Of a stretch of DNA of 64,000 nucleotides, positions 52,995 to 61,729 are shown in pieces. The stretch's first letter is position 1; every line of letters begins with the position of its first letter. The notes under the pieces were generated by a model. That model saw nothing but the letters and a program-made list of their open reading frames with translations, did not search any database and was not told the DNA's origin. Origin of the DNA: Mesorhizobium sp. Its GTDB lineage: Bacteria; Pseudomonadota; Alphaproteobacteria; Rhizobiales; Rhizobiaceae. Made by a program: the position numbers and the translations under genes. The stretch lies in NCBI GenBank assembly GCA_004020645.1, contig SAQL01000023.1:1-64000 (forward strand). The letters are read 5' to 3'.

Positions 52995-54483
52995 GCTGAA
53001 TACATTGGTAAATCGTCTTTCCAACGCCAATTTGTCGCTCGCGTCGGCCGGTGTCCAAATTCCGCGGTACGACCGGAGCAGGGTGACGCCCGGAATCGTG
53101 CATCTTGGTATCGGCAACTTCCATCGGGCCCATCAAGCAATCTACGCGGACGATTGCCTCGCGGCGGGACAACTCGATTGGGGTATCATTGGAGCCTCCC
53201 TTCGGAGTTCGGAGACCCGGGACGCTCTGGCTCCCCAAGATAATTTGTACACAATTGTCGGTCATCAAGATGAACAGACTAGTCTGCGGATAGTCGGCTC
53301 TATCGGCCATATACTTGTCGCACCGGAGGGTCCCGCGCAACTGCTGAAGGCCCTGGTTGACCCTCGGATCAGGATCGTGACTTTGACAGTCACCGAGAAA
53401 GGCTACACGACGGATCTGGCGTCGCGAACTTTGCTGAAGGATCATCCGGATGTACGCCACGACTTGGAACACGTTGCTGCGCCTCGAAGCGTCGTAGGTT
53501 TCCTTGCCGAGGCGATAGCTCGAAGGCGAGAGCGCAGCGTCCGCCCGTTTACCGTGCTTTCGTGTGACAACCTTCCGGCGAATGGGGACACAGTCCGGAA
53601 AATCTTGCTGGAGTTCACCGCCGGACGTGACACTGATTTGGAACATTACATTCGCGATGAAGTGGCATTCCCTTCGTCGATGGTGGACAGAATCGTGCCC
53701 GCGACCACAGATGAGGTACGGGCAGAGGTCAGCAGAAAATCGGGCCTTCGCGACGCTTGGCCCGTGATGACCGAGCCATACACCCAATGGGTAATCGAAG
53801 AACAATTCCCGGCCGGGCGTCCCGACTGGGCACGGAGCGGCGCTCTATTCGTCGGAAATGTTGCCCCATACGAGCACATGAAGCTCCGTTTATTGAACGG
53901 CGCTCATTCCGCGATTGCTGCTATTGGCCGTGTGGCAGGCCTTGAGACCGTCGACAAAGCAATTGGCCACCCAGCGATCCGGACATTTATCGAAGGGTAT
54001 TGGACAGAGGCAGGCGCGACGGTATCCAGAGAGCTGAACCCGGGAGCTTATACGCGAAAGCTCTTGGAACGGTTCGCCAACCCCGCCCTGGGTCATCGGA
54101 CTGAGCAGATCGCCACGGACGCCTCGCAGAAGGTCCCGCAGCGCATACTAACGCCGTTGCGCGAACTGCGCGCGAAGGGTCTGCCCAATGCCCACTTGGT
54201 ATTTGCAGTTGCCGCTTGGATCAGGTCCTGCGCTGGTTACGATGACAGCGGGAAAGCCTTCAGCTTGAACGACCCCACCCTCACCACATGGCGTGGAATG
54301 CCGGATCAGGCCCTGTGCTCCGCGGAGGAGACGACGTCTGCCTTCATGAGCAATAGTTCTGTTTTTGGAGACGAGCTGCCGAGGGACATCCCTTTCGTTC
54401 ATTCGGTTGCCAGCGCGTTGCAGATCTTCCGTGAGAACGGAGCGGTGGCCGCAATTGCGGCCCTTTCCCAGAATCGCATTTAA
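52975..54483 (+). CDS. uxuB: Mannitol dehydrogenase-family oxidoreductase (predicted fructuronate reductase)
   Basis: 502 residues from GTG 52975, overlapping the SDR end by 20 bases. Polyol-specific long-chain dehydrogenase family: GIVHLGIGNFHRAHQAIYAD binds NAD, and the K-x3-L-NG-x-H signature reads MKLRLLNGAHSAI. UxuB reduces D-fructuronate to D-mannonate. The next gene, UxuA, uses D-mannonate, which supports this choice over mannitol or arabitol dehydrogenase. Confidence 0.8.
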   Translation: MVSISIELNTLVNRLSNANLSLASAGVQIPRYDRSRVTPGIVHLGIGNFHRAHQAIYADDCLAAGQLDWGIIGASLRSSETRDALAPQDNLYTIVGHQDEQTSLRIVGSIGHILVAPEGPAQLLKALVDPRIRIVTLTVTEKGYTTDLASRTLLKDHPDVRHDLEHVAAPRSVVGFLAEAIARRRERSVRPFTVLSCDNLPANGDTVRKILLEFTAGRDTDLEHYIRDEVAFPSSMVDRIVPATTDEVRAEVSRKSGLRDAWPVMTEPYTQWVIEEQFPAGRPDWARSGALFVGNVAPYEHMKLRLLNGAHSAIAAIGRVAGLETVDKAIGHPAIRTFIEGYWTEAGATVSRELNPGAYTRKLLERFANPALGHRTEQIATDASQKVPQRILTPLRELRAKGLPNAHLVFAVAAWIRSCAGYDDSGKAFSLNDPTLTTWRGMPDQALCSAEETTSAFMSNSSVFGDELPRDIPFVHSVASALQIFRENGAVAAIAALSQNRI

Positions 54484-54500
54484 GACAAGGAATTCGAAAC

Positions 54501-55685
54501 GTGGAACAAACGTGGCGCTGGTTCGGGCCCCAAGACCCCATCTCGCTTGACCATGTCAGGCAAACTGGCGCGACAGGCGTTGTAACTGCACTGCACCATA
54601 TCGACGACAACACTGTTTGGTCGGCAGACGAAATAGACCGCCGAAAAACTGTGATTGAACGTGCCGGCTTGAGCTGGAGCGTTGTTGAATCCATCCCGAT
54701 CCCCAGCATCATTAAGCAAGGAGGTGCGGCAGCGCAAAAGGCGATTGCCGTGTGGAAGGATTCGCTCGCGAATGTCGGGCGGGCCGGGATTCCGGTAGTC
54801 TGCTACAATTTCATGCCGGTGGTCGACTGGACACGGACGGATCTTTTGTTTCGCGTTCCCACCACCGGATACGCCCTGCGCTTCGACATGATCGATTTCA
54901 TTGGCTATGACGCATTCGTTCTGAGGAGAGCCAATGCCGAAGGCGATTATCCTGCCGACGCGGTGCGAAGGGCTCACAGCCGCATTGCTTCAAAAACCGA
55001 GGCAGAGATTGCCTTGCTCGAAAGAAACATTATTGCCGGATTGCCTGGAGGCGCGGCAGTCCAGACACGCAGTTCAATTGCCTCCGAAATCGCAAATTTC
55101 AAGGACATCGACGCCGATGCGATGCGTCATAACATGGTGCAGTTCGTGCAAGAAATGTCTGCAATCGCAGAAGACGTGGGTGTCCGCTTGGCCATTCACC
55201 CCGACGATCCTCCGTTTTCTCTCTTCGGGCTTCCACGTGTCGTTTCGACCGCCGAGGATGTGCGGCATTTAGTTGGCGCCGTTGAAAGTCCCGCCAATGG
55301 CATCACTTTATGTGCCGGCTCGTACGGATCCAGGTCGGACAACGACGTATTGGCGATCGCCTCAGAATTCAGTTCAAAAATCAATTTTGCTCATCTGCGC
55401 AACGTGACCATAGAGCCTGACGGCTCTTTTTTTGAGGATCAGCATTTGGAGGGCGGCACTGACATGGTTGCGCTCATCGGGATTCTGTTGGCGGAGGAAC
55501 GCTCGGCCCGTGCTGATACTCGAGCCCGCCAGATCCCAATTCGGTCGGACCACGGGCATTTACTCGGTTCGGACGGCGAGCGACCGACAAACCCCGGCTA
55601 TTCCTATATCGGGCGGTTGAAGGGGCTTGCCGAACTGCGGGGTATCATTCGCACGCTTGAATCGCAGTCCGTAGGTACGCAGTGA
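54501..55685 (+). CDS. uxuA: Mannonate dehydratase
   Basis: 394 residues. MEQTWRWFGPQDPISLDHVR is the canonical UxuA start; HPDDPPFSLFGLPRVVST and RSDHGHLLG carry metal and active-site residues. It dehydrates D-mannonate to 2-keto-3-deoxygluconate. Length matches the family. The next gene, kdgK, which should phosphorylate the product, is broken. Confidence 0.95.
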   Translation: MEQTWRWFGPQDPISLDHVRQTGATGVVTALHHIDDNTVWSADEIDRRKTVIERAGLSWSVVESIPIPSIIKQGGAAAQKAIAVWKDSLANVGRAGIPVVCYNFMPVVDWTRTDLLFRVPTTGYALRFDMIDFIGYDAFVLRRANAEGDYPADAVRRAHSRIASKTEAEIALLERNIIAGLPGGAAVQTRSSIASEIANFKDIDADAMRHNMVQFVQEMSAIAEDVGVRLAIHPDDPPFSLFGLPRVVSTAEDVRHLVGAVESPANGITLCAGSYGSRSDNDVLAIASEFSSKINFAHLRNVTIEPDGSFFEDQHLEGGTDMVALIGILLAEERSARADTRARQIPIRSDHGHLLGSDGERPTNPGYSYIGRLKGLAELRGIIRTLESQSVGTQ

Positions 55686-55705
55686 CCTAGAAGGAGAGGC
55701 AATCG

Positions 55706-55845
55706 GTGGCAGGTTCACACCTGTCGGTGAATGCATGGTTGAGATTGGCCCGCGTGGAGAGGGGCTTGGCTACGCTGAAGACACATTCAATACCGCCTGG
55801 GCTGCTCGATGCATGCTGCCCTCCTTTTTTAGGTTAGATCTGTGA
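55706..55845 (+). pseudogene. kdgK: Stump of 2-keto-3-deoxygluconate kinase
   Basis: AAGGAGAGG and a GTG at 55706 begin a gene whose next codons lack one base. In the shifted frame the sequence reads VGECMVEIGPRGEGLGYAED, then TFNTAWAARCML, the conserved N-terminus of KdgK. Similarity ends near 55815 and the frame stops at 55843-55845. About 90% of the gene is missing. Pathway order (uxuB, uxuA, kdgK) strongly supports the identity. The 306 bases after it (55846-56151) hold no supported feature. Confidence 0.75.
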
Positions 55846-56151
55846 CGTGGGGGGCCGAGACCGGCCTTCCGAGGCCATGGTGGCCTTTGCGCAGCAAAAT
55901 GGCATTGCTCTGGGGTCGTCTGCAATCAGAGGACGCCAGGTGACGAGAACCTGATTACGCCGCAAGCCGCCGGAGCGGGACGCCGGGATGTTAGAAGTCC
56001 ACAATTGGCATGCCGGTTCGGCCCATATACAGCGACATGTGGAAGTTGGACGGAAGCTTCCGCAATCATGTTCGTCCGTTTGTCCGTTTTGAGATTGAAA
56101 ATAGACATGTCCACAAACTGATCTCGCTTCGCGAGAGATATTCGAGATAGC

Positions 56152-57045
56152 ATGTCGCAAATTCCGATCCGCTCGATCTGGGTGTTTCACGCAGCTGCCC
56201 GCGCTGGTAGCATTTCGCGGGCCGCCGAAGAGCTGAACGTCACACCGTCCGCCGTCACTCAGCAGGTCCAAGCGCTGGAGACGCAACTAGGTGTCACGCT
56301 GCTTACCAAGTTCGGTCGTGGCATCCTGCTGACGGAGGCCGGCGAACGGTTTTTCGCCTCGATTAACGATGGCGCGGAGCAGATTGCAGAGGCAACCAAT
56401 GCGATCCGTGGCTATCGTTCGATCACCGCACTCACCGTGCGCGCGACGCCAACTCTGTCGAACAAATGGCTGCTGCCGCGCCTCGGCGCGTTCCTGACTG
56501 CAAATCCCGATCTCGAGGTGCGGCTGGATGGCACCAATGAACCGACCGATTTCAACCGCGAAGCCGTGGATCTGGAAATCAGACACGGCGACGGCAAGTG
56601 GCCCGGCCTGTTCGTTGAGGGACTTATCGAAGAGAGCTTTGTTCCGGTTTGCGCGCCATCAATTGCCAAGCCCGCCAGTCTGGCGGCACAAGACGTGCTG
56701 CAGTTTCGCCTGATCCACTCGGTCAAGTCTCAGGCACAATGGACTCGATGGCTGGCGCTTGCCGGCGTCGAATCCAATGAGAGGTGGCGACGCGTTCTGT
56801 TCGACCGCAGCCATATGGCGATTGATGCGGCTGCCGGCGGGCTTGGCATAGCTCTGGAGAGCACTTTGATGATGCAGCGCGAGCTATCCGAAGGCAGCCT
56901 GATCTGCCCGGTTCGCGACGCACCCGAAATCCATATCGTGACGCAGTGGATCGCGTGCCCGCGCGATCATCTTCGCCACAAGAAGGTGCGGGCGTTTCTC
57001 GACTGGCTGCGTAGCGAGGCGCGATCCGCCGCGCCCAAATTATGA
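56152..57045 (+). CDS. LysR-family regulator (GcvA-like)
   Basis: 297 residues: winged helix at 1-65 (SIRSIWVFHAAARAGSISRA begins nearby, then AAEELNVTPSAVTQQVQALE), followed by a type 2 periplasmic-binding-like effector domain (TVRATPTLSNKWLLPRLGAF). It converges tail to tail with gluconokinase, the last gene of the TRAP operon, and may regulate that operon, although LysR genes are more often divergent from their targets. Confidence 0.85.
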   Translation: MSQIPIRSIWVFHAAARAGSISRAAEELNVTPSAVTQQVQALETQLGVTLLTKFGRGILLTEAGERFFASINDGAEQIAEATNAIRGYRSITALTVRATPTLSNKWLLPRLGAFLTANPDLEVRLDGTNEPTDFNREAVDLEIRHGDGKWPGLFVEGLIEESFVPVCAPSIAKPASLAAQDVLQFRLIHSVKSQAQWTRWLALAGVESNERWRRVLFDRSHMAIDAAAGGLGIALESTLMMQRELSEGSLICPVRDAPEIHIVTQWIACPRDHLRHKKVRAFLDWLRSEARSAAPKL

Positions 57046-57543
57046 TCAGGCCAATGCGGCCGCAGCCCTCTCCACGATGCTCTGCGGGCTCCACGCAATC
57101 GACAGCGCCAAAAAGCGCTCGTCGGGCATCGGGAGTTCCAGCGTCGCGAGTTGGCTGGATAGCAATGAGGGTCCGGCGAAATGGTTCTTGCGACTGCCAA
57201 GGCGCTGCAGGATCAGTTCCTCCGATCCATCGAGGAAAGCGAAGCCGACCTGGCCGAGACGCTCCCGCAGAAAATCGCGATAGCTGCGCTTGAGGGCCGA
57301 ACATGCGACGACCGCCGGACGCGAGGGCAGCGCCAGCGCCGCTTCCGCCACCGCAGCCAGCCAGGGCCAACGCATTTCGTCCGTCAACCCATCACCGCGT
57401 CGCATGCGCTCCACATTCGCCGCGCTATGATAGGCATCAGCCTCGATCCAATCGACGCCGAGACGGTCTGCTAGGCCTCGGGCGATCTCCGTCTTGCCGG
57501 CGCCGGAGACGCCCATGACGACGATGAAATCGGGTCGCGCCAT
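57046..57543 (-). CDS. gntK: Gluconokinase
   Basis: 165 residues from ATG 57543. P-loop GVSGAGKTEIARGLA, then WIEADAYHSAANVERMRRGD (usually FHP, here YHS), then VVACSALKRSYRDFLRE and FLDGSEELILQRLGSRKNHF. It phosphorylates D-gluconate to 6-phosphogluconate, or a similar aldonate in this operon. Last gene of a seven-gene leftward operon. Confidence 0.85.
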   Translation of the reverse strand: MARPDFIVVMGVSGAGKTEIARGLADRLGVDWIEADAYHSAANVERMRRGDGLTDEMRWPWLAAVAEAALALPSRPAVVACSALKRSYRDFLRERLGQVGFAFLDGSEELILQRLGSRKNHFAGPSLLSSQLATLELPMPDERFLALSIAWSPQSIVERAAAALA

Positions 57544-57554
57544 CGTCGATCGAC

Positions 57555-58835
57555 TCAATATAGGCCGAGCAGGCGGATCGGCCCGAGGGTGAGAACCGGG
57601 AACAGCACCAGCGCAAGGATCGCCATAACCAGGATCGACATCGGTGCGAGCGATCCCTTGATCACATCCTCGATCGACATCCTGGCTACCTGCGCCGCCG
57701 CGAACAGGCAGACGCCGACCGGTGGCGTCACCAGCCCCAGCGTCAGCGTAATGACTGTCACGATGAGAAAATGCATCGGATCGACGCCCAATGACACCGC
57801 TGGCGGCAGCAGCACCGGGATCAGGATGAACATGGCAGCGATCGCGTCCATGAACATGCCGACCACGATCAGGAACAGAAAGACAAGGATGAGCACCATC
57901 GTCGGGCCTGTACTGATCGCGCCGAGTAGGGTCGCCACCTGTTGCGGTAGGCCATCATAAGTGAAGACCCAGGCCGCAAGCTTGGCGGTCGCAGCGATGA
58001 ACAATATCGTTCCAGACGTGCGCGCTGTTTCAACGATGATGCCCGGAAGTTCCGCTAGCGAAATTGTCCTGTAGAGGATCACCGCCAGGAACAGCGTATA
58101 GAGCGCGGCAATGGCGGCCGCCTCGGTGGGCGTGAAGTAGCCGTCTATGATACCGATCAGCAAGATGATGGGCGTCAGCATCGGCAGGATCGCGTTCACG
58201 CCCGTGATCGCGATCTTGCGAAAGTCCATTGGCGACGGCGGATTGTAGCCGTGCCTGACCGCATGGACATGGTTGAACACCATGAAGGCGAGAGCAATGA
58301 ACAGGCCGGGTACGAGGCCTGCGACCAGCAGTGTGCCGATCGAGACACTCGCGATCGAACCGGCAATGACGATCAGGATCGACGGCGGAATAATCGACGA
58401 CAGCGTGGAGGTGCAGAGCGTCATGCCCACCGCATAGCCGCGTGGAAACCCATGCCGCTCCATCGCCCTTATCTCGATCGCCCCGATCGAGGCGATGTCG
58501 GCGACGGAAGACCCGGACACTCCTCCGAAGATGACGGAGGATACGACGTTCACATGGCCCATGCCGCCAGGCATCCAGCCGACGCAGGCCTCGGCGAAAT
58601 CGAAAAGCTTCTCGGCCACACGCCCCCGTTCCATCAGGACGCCAACGAAAATGAAGAGCGGCACCGCCACCAGCAGGAAGGAATTTATCGCGGAGAACAT
58701 GCTCTGCGACAGGAGGTCGATCGGTGTGGACGTGAACAGGTAGATCACGGCGACCGACGCAAGGCCCAGCGCCACGGCCAGGGGAACGCCGAAAGCGCTC
58801 ATGAGCAGAAGCAGGAAAAGCAGCGCGATGCTCAT
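57555..58835 (-). CDS. TRAP transporter large permease (DctM)
   Basis: 426 residues from ATG 58835 (MSIALLFLLLLMSAFGVPLA); the frame is open upstream inside the DctQ gene. About twelve membrane helices. DctM signatures: SVADIASIGAIEIRAMERHG, CTSTLSSIIPPSILIVIAGS, and TLGLVTPPVGVCLF. Na+-driven uptake together with DctP and DctQ. Start overlaps the DctQ stop (ATGA). Confidence 0.95.
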   Translation of the reverse strand: MSIALLFLLLLMSAFGVPLAVALGLASVAVIYLFTSTPIDLLSQSMFSAINSFLLVAVPLFIFVGVLMERGRVAEKLFDFAEACVGWMPGGMGHVNVVSSVIFGGVSGSSVADIASIGAIEIRAMERHGFPRGYAVGMTLCTSTLSSIIPPSILIVIAGSIASVSIGTLLVAGLVPGLFIALAFMVFNHVHAVRHGYNPPSPMDFRKIAITGVNAILPMLTPIILLIGIIDGYFTPTEAAAIAALYTLFLAVILYRTISLAELPGIIVETARTSGTILFIAATAKLAAWVFTYDGLPQQVATLLGAISTGPTMVLILVFLFLIVVGMFMDAIAAMFILIPVLLPPAVSLGVDPMHFLIVTVITLTLGLVTPPVGVCLFAAAQVARMSIEDVIKGSLAPMSILVMAILALVLFPVLTLGPIRLLGLY

Positions 58836-59389
58836 GGCTGCTGCTCCGAATCTGGGACTGCGACGTCGGCTTCCACCTTCTGGCCGGGTGAGAGGCCAAG
58901 ATCGGAAAGCTCGATTTGGGGACGGCGCGTTCGCAACGATTCGAAGACGGCCAAGGTGGCGAAAACAGCGGCGATCGGCATGATCGCTCCGATGAGCCAC
59001 ATCGGCATTGCGAGGGTCGCGGACGTTTCGTTCATCATGTACTGCTGCCTGGCCAGCTTCCAGCCGGTCCAGGCGGTCAGGCCAAAGAAGAGCACAGACG
59101 ACGCAACGTAGATATGCACGGATAGCCTGCGCATCAGGTCCGGCATCATGTCGATGAAGACAGTCACGCGCGCCGTTTCGACCGTGCGAAAGCCCGCGGC
59201 TACCCCGAGAAAGATCATCCAGACAAACAGATAACGCGTCGCTTCCTCGGTCCAGGATACGGGTGTTCCGAGCAGTCGGCTTACTACCTGCAGCAACACC
59301 ACGACAATGATGCCGGTCATTGCGATGCCTGCTATGCCGTCCAGCAGGATTCGCAGGATGGCGTCGAAGCGGGTCTGTGCTTTGCCCAT
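58832..59389 (-). CDS. TRAP transporter small permease (DctQ)
   Basis: 185 residues, four membrane helices. The central VSRLLGTPVSWTEEATRYLF and VWMIFLGVAAGFRTVETARV is the DctQ hallmark. It precedes DctM with a four-base overlap and follows DctP by 56 bases. Confidence 0.95.
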   Translation of the reverse strand: MGKAQTRFDAILRILLDGIAGIAMTGIIVVVLLQVVSRLLGTPVSWTEEATRYLFVWMIFLGVAAGFRTVETARVTVFIDMMPDLMRRLSVHIYVASSVLFFGLTAWTGWKLARQQYMMNETSATLAMPMWLIGAIMPIAAVFATLAVFESLRTRRPQIELSDLGLSPGQKVEADVAVPDSEQQP

Positions 59390-59445
59390 GGTCTCCTCCC
59401 ATACGGGCGGCGAGGGATCGCCTCGCCGCCAGGCCTGTTTCAGGC

Positions 59446-60444
59446 TTATTTCTTTCCGACAAAGGCAAGGCTCTTGTCGAAGAAGGTCTGGTCCTTCACC
59501 AGACCGGCAAAGACCGGGAACAGCTGCTTCGAAACCGCTACGAAAGCCGCCTGCTGCTCCGGCGTCAGACGGTTGACCTTCATGCCGTGGCCTTCCAGGT
59601 CCTTGAGGATCGTCTCGGCCTGCGCCGCATCGTTCTCGGCCTTCCAGGCCTCGGCTTCCTCGGCTGCCTCGGTGACCGCCGCCTTCTCGGCCTCGGACAG
59701 GGCGTCGAACTTGGCCGGATTAATGCCGAGCACCCAGCCGTCCGCCATGTGGTTGGTGATCGAGACGAAGCTCTGTACCTCGTAGAACTTGGCAGCGAGC
59801 GGCACGCTGATCGGGTTCTCTTGCCCGTCGACGACCTTCAACTGCAGTGCGTTGTACACTTCGGCGAAAGCCATCGGGGTCGGCGCCGCGCCCATTTTTT
59901 TGAAGAACTCGACCCAAAGCGGGTTGTTTGGGACGCGGAACTTCAGTCCGGCCAGATCCGCCGGCTTCTCGATCGGCAGCTTGGAGTTGGTCATCTGGCG
60001 GAACGGACGGGTCCACAGGCTCAGGCCCTTGATGCCGATGGCGTTCAGATCGGCAATCAGCTCCTGACCATGCTCGCCGGCGAGATAGGCGCGCAGCTGC
60101 TTCTCGTCGTCAAAGAGATAAGGGATCGAAATGGCCGAGAATTTCGGATTGAAGTTGGCGTAGAGCGAGGTGGCCAACACCAGTATGTCCAGCGATCCGC
60201 CAGCAAGCTGCTTGACCGCGCCCGATGGGTCGCCGCCGTAGAGCGTGCCATTCGGGAAAACCTTGATGGTCACTTCGCCGTTGGTCTTGGCGGCCACCAG
60301 TTCAGCAAACTTGTTGGCAGCGACAGTGATTTCCGCGCCATCCGGATCGGGTGTGGACAGGGTCAGGGTCGTGGCGGCCTGCGCGGCGGTTGCGACAAGC
60401 ATTGCCGCGCCGGCAAGCAGGCTGCGGATCGAGAAAGCGTTCAT
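59446..60444 (-). CDS. TRAP solute-binding protein (DctP)
   Basis: 332 residues from ATG 60444, with GGAGG six bases upstream. Signal peptide MNAFSIRSLLAGAAMLVATA, cut after AQA. DctP fold: LKFRVPNNPLWVEFFKKMGA contains the ligand-binding Arg, then PTPMAFAEVYNALQLKVVDG and QENPISVPLAAKFYEVQ. The Arg/Asn pattern is that of carboxylate-binding TRAP receptors. Confidence 0.95.
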   Translation of the reverse strand: MNAFSIRSLLAGAAMLVATAAQAATTLTLSTPDPDGAEITVAANKFAELVAAKTNGEVTIKVFPNGTLYGGDPSGAVKQLAGGSLDILVLATSLYANFNPKFSAISIPYLFDDEKQLRAYLAGEHGQELIADLNAIGIKGLSLWTRPFRQMTNSKLPIEKPADLAGLKFRVPNNPLWVEFFKKMGAAPTPMAFAEVYNALQLKVVDGQENPISVPLAAKFYEVQSFVSITNHMADGWVLGINPAKFDALSEAEKAAVTEAAEEAEAWKAENDAAQAETILKDLEGHGMKVNRLTPEQQAAFVAVSKQLFPVFAGLVKDQTFFDKSLAFVGKK

Positions 60445-60458
60445 GGTATCCTCCACTC

Positions 60459-61364
60459 TCAGTTGTTGGGCGAGCTTGCGCCCGGTTGGTTCATCTTCTT
60501 AAGCGTCAGAAAGACCGCGCTGTGATCGAGATCGCCGCCGCCTTCATCAACAAGGCGGCGAAACAGGCTGTCCACCTGTTCGGCGATCGGCAGTCGCAGC
60601 TCTTGCGCACGCGCCAAGGCCAGCGCGGTGCCTGTATCCTTGACCTGGTATTTTGCAGGACCGCCCGGCACGAAATTGCCTTCGACCATCCTCAGGCCAT
60701 GCTGACGGAACACCGTCGAATCCGCGAAGCCGCCGAGCAGCGCCTCGCGAACCCGGGCCGGATCGGCGCCGCCACTCTCGGCCAGCAAAAGCGCTTCAGC
60801 CACAGCGCAGATGTTCGATGCCACAATCAGCTGATTGGCGAGCTTGGCCAACTGGCCCGAACCGGCCGGCCCGACATGCGTGACGCGGCCCATCGGCGCG
60901 AAGACCGCACGAAGGCCTTCGACCTGCGCCGCCTCGCCGCCCGCCATGATGGCAAGCGTGCCTTCCCGCGCACCCTTCTCGCCGCCTGAGACCGGAGCAT
61001 CGATATAGTTGAGGCCGACGGCGGTCGCCCGTTCCGCCTGCCCCCTGGCCGTTTCGACCGGGATCGAACTCATCACGACAAGCGTTGAGCCTCGTCGCAT
61101 CGCACCGAGAACGCCACCCTCGGAGAGCAACACCTCATCGCAGACAGGGCCTGAGCTCAGCATGCAGATGACGGCATCGGCGTCGATGGCGGCATCAGCG
61201 GCGCTCGCGGCAATCTCGACGCCGTCAGCTGCCAGTGCCGAGGCCTTATCGGGCGTGCGATTCCAGGCCTTCACCCGGAACCCGGCCTCTGCCAGGCGGC
61301 GGGCCATATGCCCGCCCATAATTCCAGTTCCTACAAAGCCGATACTTGTCAGAGCTTTGCCCAT
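60459..61364 (-). CDS. 3-hydroxyisobutyrate dehydrogenase-family NAD(P) oxidoreductase
   Basis: 301 residues from an ATG at 61364 (MGKALTSIGFVGTGIMGGHM). Motifs: GFVGTGIMGGHMARRL cofactor site, DAPVSGGEKGAREGTLAIMA substrate site, and the catalytic Lys in GSGQLAKLANQLIVA. Members act on tartronate semialdehyde, 3-hydroxyisobutyrate or L-threonate/D-erythronate. The sugar-acid context favours one of the last kinds. Fourteen bases before DctP. Confidence 0.85.
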   Translation of the reverse strand: MGKALTSIGFVGTGIMGGHMARRLAEAGFRVKAWNRTPDKASALAADGVEIAASAADAAIDADAVICMLSSGPVCDEVLLSEGGVLGAMRRGSTLVVMSSIPVETARGQAERATAVGLNYIDAPVSGGEKGAREGTLAIMAGGEAAQVEGLRAVFAPMGRVTHVGPAGSGQLAKLANQLIVASNICAVAEALLLAESGGADPARVREALLGGFADSTVFRQHGLRMVEGNFVPGGPAKYQVKDTGTALALARAQELRLPIAEQVDSLFRRLVDEGGGDLDHSAVFLTLKKMNQPGASSPNN

Positions 61365-61391
61365 CCCTGTGCCTCCCAACACTCTGGCGTC

Positions 61392-61712
61392 CTACTCGCT
61401 CACGAGGCCCAGAAAGCGGACGATGGTCTCATCGACGTCTAGCGTCTTCATGGACGCCTGAAAGCGCTTCAAATGCGGCGTGGTAAGATGCGTCTCGAAG
61501 GCGGTGCGATCGTCATACACCTCGTAGAACACGACCGTATCGTCGGTGCCTTCCGGGCGGACGATATCGAACTGGTGACACCCGGCCTCGTCCGCAACCG
61601 AATGGCGCGCGTCGTCCAAAGCAGCGTCGAGGAATGCCACCATCAGCTCGGGCTTCACGCGAAACTCCGGGATCACCACGAAGCGAGGCTTTTGAGTAGT
61701 ACGGTCCATCAC
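61392..61712 (-). CDS. Putative quinol monooxygenase (ABM domain)
   Basis: 106 residues. VIPEFRVKPELMVAFLDAAL, then ARHSVADEAGCHQFDIVRPE, then FYEVYDDRTAFETHLTTPHL is the YgiN/LsrG-like ABM fold. In this operon it may act on a reactive dicarbonyl or as an isomerase, as LsrG does. No metal or cofactor motif. Confidence 0.8.
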   Translation of the reverse strand: MMDRTTQKPRFVVIPEFRVKPELMVAFLDAALDDARHSVADEAGCHQFDIVRPEGTDDTVVFYEVYDDRTAFETHLTTPHLKRFQASMKTLDVDETIVRFLGLVSE

Positions 61713-61729
61713 GCATCCTCCCTCGACGA

